From: Mycocentrospora acerina
Lineage: Eukaryota; Ascomycota; Dothideomycetes; Pleosporales
Direction of reading: 5' to 3'
Assembly (NCBI GenBank): GCA_022701365.1
Contig: JAKUHH010000194.1
Coordinates: forward strand, 17,683 to 81,682
Length of the DNA stretch: 64,000 nt
The position numbers were made by a program, and so were the translations under genes. Shown piece by piece: positions 19,661 to 33,100 of the stretch. Each line of letters begins with the position of its first letter. Position 1 is the stretch's first letter. The notes beneath the pieces are model-generated. The model ran no database searches, was not told where the DNA came from, and was given only the letters and a program-made list of their open reading frames with translations.

Positions 19661-19808
19661 TCCAAACACGAGAAATCTGTGTATTGGAGACTTTGGTTTG
19701 TCCTCAACAAGTTCTCTGACGTCAAAAACACTCAGGTAATGCGATACTCTGTCGCCTTTGCTTTTACCAGTGGCAGTTTTGCTTCTGGACCATTGCCTGA
19801 TCTTAGAC

Positions 19809-21206
19809 CTATTTCTCTTCAGCTTCATTATCCCCAATCGGACGAGCCCAGATCTTGATCTCCTTGTTCTGTAAGCGGGCCTTGGCTGCCATGTCCACCC
19901 ACTGCGCTTTGAATGATCCACGAGTCCTTCTAGCGTTGCCCTTATTGAGCGGTTCTATCTGCTCAAAATCAATGACAAGAACAATCTTCTGAAGGGATGC
20001 ATGGGCATTCTTGAAGACGTCAATGTCGATGAAATTATCAATGTCAGCAGTACCCAGGCCGGCAATGGTGAGGGTGGTGAGATTCTTGGAGGGAATTTGG
20101 CTGTGAACAACGGGAAAAATGTTCCTCTGACGCGGGAAGAGGAGGTCACAATGGAACCGAAGCTCACAGAGTTCAGCAATGGCAGCGAGGCTTGCATCTG
20201 GCAGGACTAGAAATGACATCTCCAACTCGTCATCCAGACAAGTGTATCTGCAATCCTAGGTAAGTCGCTGCAGCTTGGGCAAATACGAGGGCTCTAATCG
20301 CTCGGCGAATTCAGGAGAATGCAGTTGGCCAAACAAAACATCGTGGCTGTTATTAGTAACGTGAATATCTGTGACATTGCGTAGCCAATCAGACCGTAGT
20401 GGTGGGAGCAACAGAATTTTGGCGCTCACGGCACGGGTGAGTGTGATCTTGCGGAGACAGGGTGCTATACCGTCAAATCCAATGTCGTGATCTTCGTTTG
20501 TCTCTTCAAGCTCAAGAGTCCCAAGCCTAGGAAGCGGGGGAATAGAGTCCTGGGGATTGAGCTCCGCTCTCAGGCTAGTCAGGTGCTCAAGAATGTTTCC
20601 AGCAGTGCCAGGAATCTGAGACATGAGCGATAAGAGCCCGAACACGGAATAGCCAGACTTCGGCGAGGGACTAACGTGGCAAACCAACTCTTCGAGGCAG
20701 GTGGACATGGCGATTATGCAAGCAATAATACCAACGTTGCTGTGAAGTTCTTCCAAGGCGTTGCTGATGGTGATGAATGTCGTCTCCGGAGTGCTAGAGC
20801 TCGAGAAAAGTCTACCGACAGCTTCTTTTGACATGGTGTGATATTTCCAAGGCACGCCCGCAGGCCTTTTGTTCATTGTGGTAACTCTTGGTCCTTGGCA
20901 AATACTTATGGTTTTAATCTGGCACATTTGGTTTTTGAATGCGTTGATTGAGTCTTCACTAGGCTGATCTTTCTCCCAGTAGGCAGCCTGCCACAAGCTT
21001 CGAAGCAGCTTGAACGGCTGATCATTCTGCATATCGTTTAAATCGATGTTTTTGTAAAGATGTCTCCGTACTTCAACAGCAAATACCTGGTGGGCATTTG
21101 CAAGCGAGGCGAGATCGCGGCGCGGAAGTTGGGCCATGATTTTGGCGAGCAGCTCGGGGGGGATCGTATTCGGTTGGTGTACATTGTTTGCTATGATGTG
21201 TGTCAA
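19809..21206 (-). pseudogene. F-box protein interrupted by one TAG
   Basis: F-box proteins recruit substrates to SCF ubiquitin ligases. The first 45 residues hold the F-box ('TIPPELLAKIMAQLPRRDLA', then 'HQVFAVEVRRHLYKNIDL'), followed by a long Leu-rich C-terminal part ('ALEELHSNVG', 'CLEELVCHVSPSP') typical of fungal F-box proteins with decayed LRRs. The frame is open for 316 codons, hits TAG at 20256-20258 ('LQRLT' stop 'DCRYTCL'), and continues in the same frame for 148 codons to TAA at 19809. CAG-to-TAG is the simplest explanation. No ATG precedes the F-box in this frame (the next is in 'KIMAQL'), so an upstream exon is likely and the 5' end is uncertain. Confidence 0.75.
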
Positions 21207-24200
21207 GTCAACTTGTCGCAGATACTAAGTAGAATATGATGGGAGAACTTAAATATATAAGGCTTAGTGGCTGTAGCGATTGGCTGGACAATGTTTTTAC
21301 AGTGAAAGTGAAGGCTTGGCGGTGGTGATGGTGAAGTGAAAACGAAAATAAGCGTGAAGCTGCTTTGAGAGGTACCAATTTGGGATGAAACTGGGAGCGT
21401 TGGTTGTCGTTCAATAGCAATTCGAACAGTGAATACCAGCTGCAGGTGACGAGAATTTGCCCACATGAAGTGTATGGAAATCTTAATTTGTTGAAAGGCT
21501 AGTCGTGATTCATGCGTTGTGTGTTGAAACAACAAGACTTTAGTGAGATCTCGAATTTTTTAGCTAATCAAACCTATAGGTTTGGTATCTCAGAACACAT
21601 CAGACGTGGTTGATGTTTGGGGTAGTTAACAAACTGAATTAGGTGGATTCCAGAGTTTTTAGAAATGAGAAATCGAATAGCGGTAGATTGATATCAGGAA
21701 TACTCAAAACCGTTTATGCAAAGGTGAGGCTTGTAATGTGATGAGCCTAATGGTGATGAAAGATTTCGCAAATGTAAGTAGATAAGTAGGCGGAGATACC
21801 AGAATCGTGACCGCATCGGCGAGTGTGATTGCCCAAATCAACCTTTCGTCTTAATTCAAGGCTCTTCCACGCATCTATGAGTCTTTCTTGCATTTCTCGG
21901 TGAAATAAACAAAACGGAAGATGCCAACAGAAGGCTTGAAAATGACCTCCATCGTAAGGTTGGAATGTTCGCTTAGATGCCGGAGAGGTGTGGACAAGGC
22001 CGCCAGGGCGATGAAGAGCGACTGGATCGATCGAGTGATCACAGGTTGTGTCTGATTGCCAATTGCGCGAAGCCGTTCTCTAAGTCGTGGCTAACAGCAA
22101 AATGCTGTCCCAGTTTTCTCGCTTGCATTCGATACATCGATAATTGGCTATTCGGTCCGCGAGGGAAGTGTTTCTAAAAGAGTTTGGAAATGTTAATTGA
22201 CAAGTCTCATTCATCGCACATCAGTGAGTCCGATTGCACCTGGTCGGGCATGCTAGTATTTGAAGACAAAAGATTTCTCGTCACTCACAAGCTGGCAACA
22301 AGAGAGACTCATTCCCTCATTTGATTCCCGATCGTGAGTGAAGCTGGGAAAAAGTAATATCATTGCAAAGATGATGACGTAGTTGGTGTAGCGGAGTCAA
22401 ATGCCGTTAAGGAGTCGAATGTTCACGGGCAGCTCAATGCGCATTTTCTTGGAGAAGGCCAATTTTGAATAATGCCTTTGCGAGAAACAAGAAGATATCC
22501 TCATCAACCGGAGGAGACTCTGGGGAAGATTTTGGTGTAAATTGCTGCATAGACGGAATTTGGTTCGTTAGTTGAAGCTATTTAACGGGAAAGGAAAAGA
22601 TACAAAACAGAGCTTTCAGAATCCACGAGGAAGCGATATTTGAGAATGATCGTCACTTCTAGATGACTTCAGCTGGATGAGGAGAATTGTTTCTTGTCAC
22701 TATGTCTCTTGTGCGTTAGTGTCTATCTTTCTGAAATTGCTCTCTCTCTCTCTCTCTCTCTCTTACACAGGATTTTAGCTGACTATATACGAAGAACTGT
22801 TAGAGCGGCGGCAAAGACGTTCAGCGACGGCATTAATAGTAGAGCGTAGGTAGATTCCTTATAGATCAGAATTCTACCTGTTGCAAATGATATGATCGAG
22901 CAAGTGTTTGAAGTTGTACTCGTGGTCTTTCATGTCGGACACCTAGTCCTTGGCAGAGCTAGACCGGAGAAATTATTGGCGGCTGGCCCATCCCTCACCA
23001 CTGGCGTTAAAGATGCCGCAGCTCAACGAACAGGTAATTGAAGTCCTCCAGTGTTTGATCTTGTAGTGTTCAGGCTTCAGGTTGGGATTTTCTCAATACT
23101 GATCGGCTCACAGGTTGCGACCACTGAGATTAGGTGAGCCTCAACAGCAGCTGCTGATCGGATGGCGTGATAACACAGGTCCAAAGTTTGTTCCTAAGTC
23201 TTTCAGAGCGTCTCTTATTCTTATAGAGTACTGTTTCCTTCTTGCCGCTGTTGGGCTAAATCATGATAATAACGGCCCGGAGTACGGGATTATGGTTGAA
23301 CACGTACGGACAAAAACGCAACTGCGCTGCTTCTTAAACTGTCAACGCGTTAATCGAAGTATAGCGCAAAATTGAAAGATGAGGAAAAGGAACATAACAA
23401 TGAGGGCAGAGAGAGGGGATGAGTGCATTGTTTTGTAGTAAGATAGGTAAAAGAGAGGTGATTCTTGAGTGGAGTCTTGGTCGAGTAGAAGACGTATTCT
23501 CTCCACTGCCATACATAATACGTGATTCGGTATCAAAGGATAACTTTTCTGTGAAGATCCTTGCCATACATTATGGATTGAAATGGAAATTGTGCTACAA
23601 GTTATCATTTGATTTTTGTTGCGATATTAATTAATCAATGTCTCCAGAACATAAAGCAGACTGCACGACAACTTCACAACAATCTAATTGCGACTCTGCG
23701 ATGGAAACATAGCGTGTAATACTACCAGTAGAAGGCGCATATTGGCAAAAGAAAACAACATAAATTTTACCTTGCATTGAGCGCAAGATGTTGTAACATT
23801 GTAGCTTTTAAGACAGGACAAATTCGGCCTTCAACTTGATAACGCCAAGAAGTAAATCTTGCCCACTCATCCGCTCTTCCTATGAATCAATCTAAAGAAA
23901 GTGTGTTTCATGTGGTGACGTAACACTGAGAAGAGCGCATTCCCTGTACGGCGTTAATTGGCCAACAGCGTGGTAGACTCTCGACACGCCTTTTTTTGCA
24001 CCTCTCTCCGGTATACATATTCGAATCAAGATGCGTCTTCTACAGTAGACAGCTGTCTGTGGTGTAATGAAGAGTGTAGCATTCCTTAATTTGGCGGTGC
24101 TACTGGCAAAGGTTAGCTATTACACAATAATTATTAGGACATAGCTCAGTTCTATCGCATCCCGCAAGCCAAAAGGTATTATAATATTTCAACTGATACA

Positions 24201-24246
24201 TAGTTAAAAAGAACTGTACATATCTATATATCGGCGGGTTGGTCAT
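21207..24246. other. Gene-poor 3-kb stretch with a CT microsatellite
   Basis: No ORF with recognisable content. A (CT)n tract of 24 bases lies at 22,740-22,763. The minus-strand frame 21,203-21,535 immediately upstream of the F-box gene is Ser/Pro/Phe-rich and may be 5' leader sequence. Confidence 0.45.
22740..22763. repeat. (CT)12 microsatellite
   Basis: Uninterrupted CT dinucleotide run. No gene is close enough to suggest a role. Confidence 0.9.
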
Positions 24247-26235
24247 TTAAGCCAAGGGCAGGAAGCAAAGCTCAGACAACCTTGGTGACTTAGCGGCAGT
24301 AAATTCTTGAGCGTCTGCGTTGTACGATATATAAGTTGTGCCCTTGAATACTATATTAGACGAATAGATTGATTGAGGTGACACGAGACAGCTTACCTCT
24401 GTGAGTGCGTATGCTAGGCTTAAAACTCTGTCAAACTGATTTTTAGTTGTAGTGTCCCTCTCAGAGTGTCTTGCTTCCATGTCATGCTCTCTGTCAAACC
24501 AACTTGCAGGAAAATACATCTCCGTCCAGATCAAGCCGCGTGTGAGATAGTCCTTGGGCAGTGGAAGTTCAAGATGCTCTTCACTCTCCTTGGGGAATAC
24601 CGAGCTTCTTCTGACTGGCTTGTTATCTTTGCAATTCTTGAGTTTTTCTTTGATCATCGCATTGAGGAAAGAAACCAGTTTGTCCCATGGGGCTTCCTTG
24701 AGTAGGTGGTTCACCTGTTTGATCGGAGCGAGTGTGGTGAAGAAAGAGAGCATAATGTTGGTAAAAGGAAGAACGTTCTTGTTATAGGGATAGTTAAGGA
24801 CAAGGTCGAAAGTGTCCATGGTCAATTCGTGAGTCTGCAGGAATATGTCGCTGAGGCTAAGGTTATTGATATTGTCTGAAACCTTGCTTCTTGTGATTTC
24901 AAAATAGGAGGATTTGTCTGTGCCTCCTTGTAACTCTAGCGGTATTTTCCCGCTCGCCAGATTGTTTGAAGATGTCCGATCTTGCTGAAGGAGCAGGAAT
25001 ATTTGACGGAGGGGACTGAGGTCGTTACCATACTTGAACCAGGCAGCAATGTTTGTAGCAGCAATGTATATCCCCTGCCCTTTCCATTTCATCGTGGCCA
25101 GACCGATATGGTTGTTCAATAACTCAAAAAACTGTTCCCTCTCATCCATATAAGCATCTAAGTACACAGATATCTTATTTTCTACAGATTCATTGTTGGT
25201 TCTTGTGCTAGATTTGAAGTTTTTGTGAGTTGTGATAGAATCTGATAGATTTAAGAGATATGCATGAGTTTTGATGAAGCTGACATACACTGGTGGAGAT
25301 AGTAAGTCCGGTTTATTCATTCTAGAAAGAGGGTTGAATAAGGCCATAATTGAATTGCGAGCGCTGAGGAAAGGCTTGAGAGAGTTTAGAGATCTGCCAT
25401 AGTGGTACGACTGACGAAGCGCGTGTGGACGAGCTAGAATCGCCAGGTGATAGTATAGTTGACTAACTCCAGGAGCTTTGTCAGCTTCCTTGCAGTACCA
25501 CGATCTGGCCTTACAAGCTAAGATATCTCGATTAAGAACATTATCTCCATCAATAGCCATGCGGTAGCATGCTAGTTCGCTGAGGTATCCTTCTAGAGTC
25601 TGTCTAAAGGTAGGCAGAGTTTTGTACATCAGCGCAAGATTTTGATAAGCTGTAGAGGTATATGCTAAAGCGTATTTAGTGCTATTAGGGAGCCCGAAGC
25701 AAAGTATGTTGAGGAAGGAGTGTATTCTGTGTTCCTACATTTGAGAAAGTAAAGAATAATCAGTTACTAGTTGCCGCACGGCTGGTGGAGCAGTCGGATG
25801 ATGCATAGCTGTGAGTAAATCCTAGCACTGATGGAGGAGAATCTCGTGCAGTTTGATCATAGCCAGCCATTGATCAGGGGTTAGTTTCCAGTCGGAATCA
25901 GGACCTTTGGATGCACAAATTACCTGAGCTCGATCGGCGTGGATACAATTCTTCTCTACTATAGCCATACGGTTGTATGAAGTCTTCACCTTGTTGGCAA
26001 GGTATTTCTGGGGCATTGTATGACCTTCTGGCTTGACCATGAATGTAACATGCTCTGTGTCGTACTTTTCCAACTTAATTTGTTCAGGCGAGTGTATTAT
26101 GATTTGAAGATGACTGTTTTTGTTGATAATTTTTGGCTGGTTGATTGCTAAATGCTTTCGAACATCGCAAATATCGCGTGAAGTTGAAAAATTGCATGAG
26201 TGTACCAATGCATGCTGAGGACCTTGGCCTGTCAT
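24247..26235 (-). pseudogene. Est1-type (EST1/SMG7-like) DNA/RNA-binding protein with two stops
   Basis: Fungal Est1-domain proteins have a 14-3-3/TPR-like helical fold related to SMG7/EST1; roles in telomeres or RNA decay are known only for better-studied relatives. From ATG 26235 one frame covers 663 codons with only two stops, TAG at 25822-25824 and TAG at 25735-25737. The second replaces the Trp of the usual 'R-M-W-R-H-G-I-H-S-F' motif (here 'SQM' stop 'EHRIHSFLNIL'), as TGG-to-TAG would. Diagnostic blocks: 'LTPDQWLAMIKLHEILLHQC', 'EGYLSELACYRMAI', 'ARSWYCKEADKAPGVSQLYY', 'HLAILARPHALRQSYHYGRS', 'LSARNSIMALFNPLSR' and 'YIAATNIAAWFKYG'. The C-terminal 460 codons are fully open. The N-terminus may have an additional exon. 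Confidence 0.8.
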
Positions 26236-28366
26236 GTTGGCAGCTAAGGCGTCAACGTAGACACCACCTAAAGCGAAGCAGAGAAAGCATAAGCAACAAG
26301 CTATGAGGAAATATGCAAGTCGATAATTTTGTGGTGGGATCCAGCCTTGATGATGGCAGCTGATTGTCGCAAATAAAACGGGATGAATTTGCGCTTGTAT
26401 GCTGATTGTATTTAGGACAGTCTAAACACTTTATAGAGCGAACGGCCGTATTGTTGTCCGAATTTTTGAAATAGGCAAATTAGGCAAACGGATCTTCTTT
26501 CTGCACAGACATTCTGTGACTTGAACGAGTAATTGATGAGTCATTGCGTGAGATGAAGGGCTTGTCGAAGCTCTTTCCATTACATGCTTCTCTGTCTCTC
26601 TTCATCTAGCTTGATCTCTGCCAACTGTCCATCCCTTCAGAAAGTAGAAGTGCTCGATCTTCATCGACATATCGCTAGATTGATCTTCAATGAGTCACAG
26701 GGCAAACGCATTGCCTTCTGAGACAACGCATCGGAATTAGGTGCTACATCTTTTTACATCCTTGCAATCTGAGCATTGATCAATGACGCATCTGTCCCAA
26801 CAATTTAAGATTGTATCATTCCGACTCTTTGGCACGAGGGACCAAATGACAGGGTATGCAAAACCAGTGGAAATGAGCGAGCATGGCAGCTTAGGAGGAA
26901 ATGAGAGTGCCTGGAACCATTAAAAGTTCTGCCTAATTGCTCAGACATTTTGATCGTTGTTTCGAATTACTGAAATTATGAGATTCCTATTTATAGTCAA
27001 AAGAAATAGATTTCTGTCATTGTATGAAGTGCCAGATCCGAGCTTCTAGCTAGGTGGGCGATTCCCTTGGCGTGTAAGGAGGACCTCAGCGGCGATTCTC
27101 GGTTGAGTCTAGCGTTATTTGTTGGCTTTTAGACTCGACAGCTGTGGAACAATTACGTACAGTTAATAAGTTACTTTCAAACCTAGAAAAGGGTAATCTT
27201 CGAAATACATTATAGTCTGAATCAGGACAGACGTAATTGTGAGAAAGATCTTGGCTTGATCTTACAGCCCTCTCTCCCTGTTTGATTTAGCACTCTTTCA
27301 CTACTTGCAAAAACTCGATGGCCTGTAAAATAATAGATTTTAACTCAGCTCTCATTTTTAAAAACCTGAATAACTAAATATGATTCTTAGTTTTCGATTC
27401 AAGCAGCGAGATTGTCAGAAAAAAACGAGAATGCGCAAAACAACGGTCTGACCACAATTCTAAAAGGCCATTGCCCTAGATAAGTTCATGTGTGACCTAA
27501 CAAAACAAATCACATGCTCGTTTCTTAGCCATTTTTCAGAATGTTGCCGCAAAGTTTCTTTATTTGAGAATGAGTTAAAAACATATAGAGTCCCCAATTG
27601 CTACAAATCCTTCTCGTGTAGCGACGACGACCTTCGGGTTTGTTGCTATGTTTACCTGTTCTGAAGTGATCGTGCCGGAAAGATTCGAAATATGAAGTCC
27701 TTTGAATTGAGGGCAAACTTTACATCGAAGTAGTATTTAGTAGTCTTACGGATTTAGCAAAAGCCTTGTAATCATCTGACTTTAGATCCTGTCAAATTTC
27801 AGCACATTTGCCGAAATAACATCGAATCGATTCAACGTGTTCTGTGGAACACACAAGTCTCACAAGTTGACTTATAATTTCATATTCACCATAGTTGGAG
27901 AACAGTCTAGCAATTAACACATTCATCAAAGCGTAGAGCGTGGCAAATTGTGTCAGCGTCCAATTAAATATGACAGCATACAGTGTTGAACCTTCCAATG
28001 AAGCAGCACAGACAGTTTAAGCCACGTACAAGACTCAACATAGCTGGGAATAAAGGTGTGGTAGCTAGAAAGTTCCGGCATTGCGAAGAACATGGGCGGA
28101 CGATTTCCAAACGGTAGCTCAGTCAATCGCTTCCTAGAGCACCAAAACACGAAGCCAAGCGATAATACGAAAGGGATGAATTGTGCATTGCAGAGAGATT
28201 AAACTTAATTCAACTATTAGTTCGTACTCCGATGCGACCACTTACACATTAATCACGTCTTCTCTTAAACATCAACATCAACATCTACATCAACATCAGC
28301 ATTTGATGGCCAAAAAAATAAAACTCCAATTAGCCCCGTTACTAGAGTATTGTGGTCTAACCAACC
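26236..28366. other. No gene recognised; scattered minus-strand open frames
   Basis: Minus-strand frames at 27,525-27,716, 27,792-27,998 and 27,953-28,150 have protein-like stretches ('VVVATREGFVAIGDSICF' in the frame alternative to the first) but no known domain, and the last two would need a frameshift to be joined. A CATCAA-type hexamer cluster occurs at about 28,266-28,305. Confidence 0.35.
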
Positions 28367-31300
28367 ATGGCAAATGAACGGTGTGCTACTTTGATATTCC
28401 TATTCTTCTGCAAATATTGGTTGTGCAGATCAATAGCACCAGCAGAGGGCACGCAACCTATCGAATTGAATACTGTGGACGTAAAGATAGGAGGCTGGGA
28501 CATCTGTACTGGTGGTAGTGAAAATTGTCTGGCATTTCTTCTTAAGTGTTTCGCGGTTGTAAAAAAGAGATCTACGATACTTACGATGAGCCTTGAGCGT
28601 TATAATGATGTTGTAAATGTGGCAGCCGGCTAAGACTAGACCCTTCTCACAAAACGTGTCCTCGATGCGTGGCATTGGGGAGTATCCCCGATTGTAGTCA
28701 GCTCGGGGAGGGCTTTGAACGCGTAAAGGGCCCGTGATAGTGAGTAACGATGCATTTTTATGATCTGTTACGTTAGGAGGAGGCCTCAGTGATATGGTTT
28801 CGCGCGGGAAGAACGATTTGCCAGAAGACCGGGGCATCATAGCTTGATGACGAGAACATGAGAAGTCGGGCGACGATTACTGTATAACATTAATTTACGT
28901 TTCTCTGCTTATCTGTATATTTCGTAAAACTCTCTACTCTTGTCACGCTAGGCCGCTTCATTCGGTTGAGCGGTTATCTTGTGGAGTTTCGGTCATTGCA
29001 TATCGCCTAATTCACCCATCACTCACTACACTTCTGTAGCTTTATCTAGAACTTCATTCGACCCATGGTCTCCTTCCACCGGAGATATGACCGTGTTCGT
29101 GGTACTGAGGCAGGGTCCTGCTCTGGTGCACTGTACAAAACGGCAAGACTGTGTGATATGAAGCTATTGCGGGCGTCAAAGCTAGTTTCGGTGTCCAGGG
29201 TGGAACGCTACCAATTTTTGTACGAGGGCGTGGCATAGGATGTGTAACATGGCGAGGGAAATATATCGCGCCTTCCTTCTGCCAGCAGCGAGGTGACATG
29301 AATTGCGGCAAATACGACAAAGTTTCTCGGACTTATAAATTACCTAGCTGAGATGGTTAGAAACTAGTTAAATCGCTTATTCACGTGGATAGAGAAGCAA
29401 TACTTACCGTTCTACTGCAGGGCTTGAGAAGTGTGATACATACCACTGCGGTATTGAGAAGTACAAGTGGATTTATCATCTCCAAACTATTAGAAGTGCC
29501 TCAGTTCGAAAATATTGCCGGAAAAACTAGAGCTATATTCAGGGTGACGGAGGAAAACAAGATGCGGCACAACCTAACTAGGTAAGCAAGAGCGGCCAAA
29601 CGTAAGGGTCTACAATCGAACCCTAATCACGCGCCATTTGAAACAGTCACCTTCCGCCACCAGAATTCTATCACGGCCGTGCATGCTGTATCAATGTGTG
29701 TGCTCTTTCAGTACTTTTCCGTTCCGGCAACTGGGCTATCTGGGTGGCACCATGCAGCAACCAAGTCTGCATCAGTGGCTAACTCAAAACAAGACCTACC
29801 TGTGTTTGGACAACGGAAATCACGCTGCGCTTTTCATCACCTTTATGTTTTCCTCAACCTTGTTAGAGATTATGCTTTCGATCAGGCTCATGGCTGTAGC
29901 TCTCGGAGCTGGAAGCGACGGCTCAAGGTCGCAGCTACTGGTACGTATGAGCGACGCTGGCCGTTAGATGCGAGACTGAGCTGACCGGCAGAAAGCTACA
30001 ACACCATCTCATTCTGTCTAACAGGCAGCTAGTCTATCCTAGTATCAAAAGACTCAGCAAGGCGTCGATCATGAGCGAGCTGTAATGCCAGAAAACCATA
30101 CAAGTGCGCTCGTGGAAGACGGTTGCCCCATCCATACACTCGAGTATGAGTCGGAAGAGACAGAAAACCAATGCGGGCCCGACCCAACCTCTCTTCATAC
30201 GAGTCAATCTATTCAGACGTACAAATGGAAAGCCAGACAACACAAGTAAAGGGCTATTAAACGAAGGACGGGCAGAGAAAAAACGAATGTCTTTATTCGG
30301 AAGACTGGTCTGCGTTGGTTGGTTCACATTTGTGTGTGGAAGGAAAGTGCACTCTATCACTTCGAATGGAAAAGCAGTAGAGGAGGCTAGAATGAACTTT
30401 ATACATCAACAGAAGATTGTTTGGCTACTATTTATTATGGATACAGTCTTCCGCTCTGAGCTTCAGACATTGTCTTTCCACAGCGCTTTAATTTGTTACA
30501 GCCCGCGACAAATCAGCGCCCGAAACACTTCCACACGAATCAGCGACAGATCTTTAAATCTCACGACGATGGCATGCAATGAATTTCATCAGAACGATAC
30601 CGCTTATACCCCGCTAAACCATATCTGATCTCACAAAGAGCTGGCCCTGATAAACAAGCCGATCCGCTTCGGACGGTAATCGTGCCATACAAGGGTCAAG
30701 ATTCCGAGGATGTCTATGTCTAAAGGATAAAGATGATACATGGAACGTAAATATCCTGCAGATGACGATACTCGTAGTGGGTGGGCCGTGAAAATGGGCT
30801 CTTGTCGTGGGAAAGCTTTACAACAGGCTCATACTTGTGCACCTGCAAAGATACTCGAGTGGATATGCTTCAAGGACAAGATGCAGATACCAGTCGGGCG
30901 AGAGAATGTCGCCAACTCGAGTGGCCCGGTTATTTCTTGGGAAGGGCGTTTCGAGTACGATATTCGAGATACTGCAGTGTACAAGGCAAGTGCCGAGTGA
31001 ACGGAAGTTACATTGATAATATAAACAAGCAAGACTTTGCGGTCGAATGTATGTTATCTCTCATTTTTGCGTCTGTGTATCAAAAGTGATCAATACTTCG
31101 TCTTCAACTCCTGCCTCGAGCATATGGTCCACTATACACTGGGAGTAGATCAATACTCGTTTCGATGATGCCTCTTTCAACTATTTTCAAAATTCGAAGA
31201 AACCAAACAATATCTAGCTCTAAAGTCAGATCACCCGCTATTCTCTGTCACTGTTAACCAGGAAAACAATAGTGTAGCCGGTACTACAGTCTTTGTACTT

Positions 31301-32399
31301 GTCTCAATGACATTTCTTGCAGATGTGAGTAACTTGAGTGGCATTCAATCCGAGATTTGATGCTTAGTTGTGTGAGAAGGCTTCAATTGCAATTTGTATG
31401 AGCAAGATTCATAAGCGGTTGCTATGACAGCGCACATAGCTTCCCAGATTCTAAATGTGACTCGAAAGTTTTAAATTTGAGATTGTTGACTTCTCAATAC
31501 CGTTTCGGTTACCGATGTGGTGCCCGTGAGTAATGTGTAACTTCATATCCGTGTGGCTGGCGGGATTTTTAAACAGCTAGTCATTGTTCTCTATGTTTGA
31601 ATAGTCATCCTAATTCACCGTGGCACAATCGCTGTACTCCAACCATTTCCTGTCTGTCAACTTTGCTGTCGTCGTCGCTGCTGAGTTCATGGTCGAGGCG
31701 GAATATGCTGCGTTTACGCGGCTTGCTAGGTGCATTTACTTGTGCTTTTTGGATGACAGCGGCGTCTCTCGGGCTCAAGAGATGATTATCGTGACAATAA
31801 CCTGTAAGGAGAGTGTATATGATAAGATAAGGAAAGGAGAGGATTGTATTAGACTAGAAAGAGGAGAACTGATGATTGTATTATTACGTGCATACTACCT
31901 ACAATATCAAGGAGGAAAGCGCGTGCTGAGTCATCGGCTAATACCGCAACCAATCAGCGTGTGGCGCCTTCATGGCGACCACCGCGGACAGTATATAGGT
32001 AGATCTCGAACGCAATGTGAGTGTTTAGGCCCGGATTTGTAGTCTGCCCCCGTCACCAGCACGGCTAATCGAACCTGAATCCAGCGAAAGAGGCCTGAGA
32101 CATATAGCCTACAGCGATTGTAGCTTTGGTTATAGATTTGAATTTACTAATGTCAGGACTATCGCGTAGCTACAGATGATGATGTTTGAGCGTGAACATA
32201 CATCATGGTATATCTTGTGAAAGAGGGCACCTCAAACTATACTGGTGATGAGACAGTTCTGTCGAGTGTAATTATACCGTTGACAGTTTTTTCCCCAACC
32301 CTTTTATCACGGATTGCACGCAGCGGGGGGAATAACAAGCTATAGTTGTGATAGCAAGCTTACAGCACCAAGTTACATAATGTTCGTTAGACCAAAACT
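28367..32399. other. 4-kb stretch without a supported gene
   Basis: Several 60-170 codon frames occur on both strands (for example 28,430-28,840 minus; 30,104-30,628 plus; 31,620-32,042 plus, the latter two starting at GTG) but none shows a recognisable domain, consistent codon texture or splice signals. 31,815-31,900 resembles 52,215-52,295 (see findings), so part of this may be decayed repeat. Confidence 0.4.
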
Positions 32400-33100
32400 T
32401 CAAGGTTCCACACCTAGGTATGGAAGCTGCGGACCTGGCTTATACCTAGTTAAACCATAACTTTTTGATAGAAGGATGTTCATCTGATACAACTCGAATT
32501 GGATGGGTTGTGTCCTTGGTGCGTCGTGGTTTGAGTATGTTGTCAATAGCGACCAATCAATCTTATACACAAACCGAATATTCACATAGGAATTGTGTTT
32601 TAGAATAGCACCGTCCGCAAGCTCCAGCGTTGGAAAGCGTTTTCTAGTACTTTTCGAGGTGGCGTCGGGATGATCCGGAGAAGGTGAGATAGGCAAATAC
32701 CACGAGCGTAATTTGGCCTGAGGTCCATATTTTCTAAAGTATACCTGATCGATTGTTTTTCTACGGAACGAAGTTATCTAAAGAATGTTAATTATTAATC
32801 CTTTCTTCTCGATTTGGTACTTACAATTTGGAAGTGGGCTATATTCTCCTGTTCTGCTGGCCTCGACACAATTAATACTGGGTGGTTGTATAAACCCTCC
32901 TCAATTGCTCTAATTCCGTCTAATTCCTCTACAGCACACTCGCTTAGTTTTTCCTGCGGCAGTAACCATAATATCCGGCCTTGAGCTACTTCGTCGCTCC
33001 TTAGTCTGCTATGGGATAGATTGTTATGTGCGTCTGGCCCCTTGGGCAGCGCATTGTACGTATCATCAGAAAAGTGGAAAGAAGTGTGTGAGTTCAACAT
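32400..33100 (-). CDS. Conserved fungal protein, two exons, 217 aa, apparently intact
   Basis: Exon 1 is 33100-32825 (ATG at 33098-33100, 92 codons); exon 2 is 32777-32400. The 47-bp intron 32824-32778 has GTAAGT, an ATTAAC branch-like site and TTTAG, and splices in phase 0 from 'AHFQI' to 'ITSFRRKTIDQVYF'. The family pattern is 'GRILWLLPQEKL', 'YNHPVLIVSRPA', 'WYLPISPSPDHPD', 'LELADGAILKHNSYVNIR' and 'ILLSKSYGLTRYK', which I recognise from many fungal proteins of unknown function (usual form 'GDIVWLP...HPVVVLS...LPIAPS..HPD...SYV'). No signal peptide or membrane segment is seen. It is the only multi-block gene in the window without a stop or frameshift. Confidence 0.75.

Noticed and set aside
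19809..20225. Independent 138-aa ORF
   Set aside because: Starts at TTG and continues the F-box frame after a single TAG.
24466..24787. Plus-strand ORFs inside the Est1-like gene
   Set aside because: Antisense shadows of a well-matched minus-strand coding frame.
30104..30628. 174-aa plus-strand ORF
   Set aside because: GTG start, no domain, overlapped by an antisense ORF, no splice or context support.
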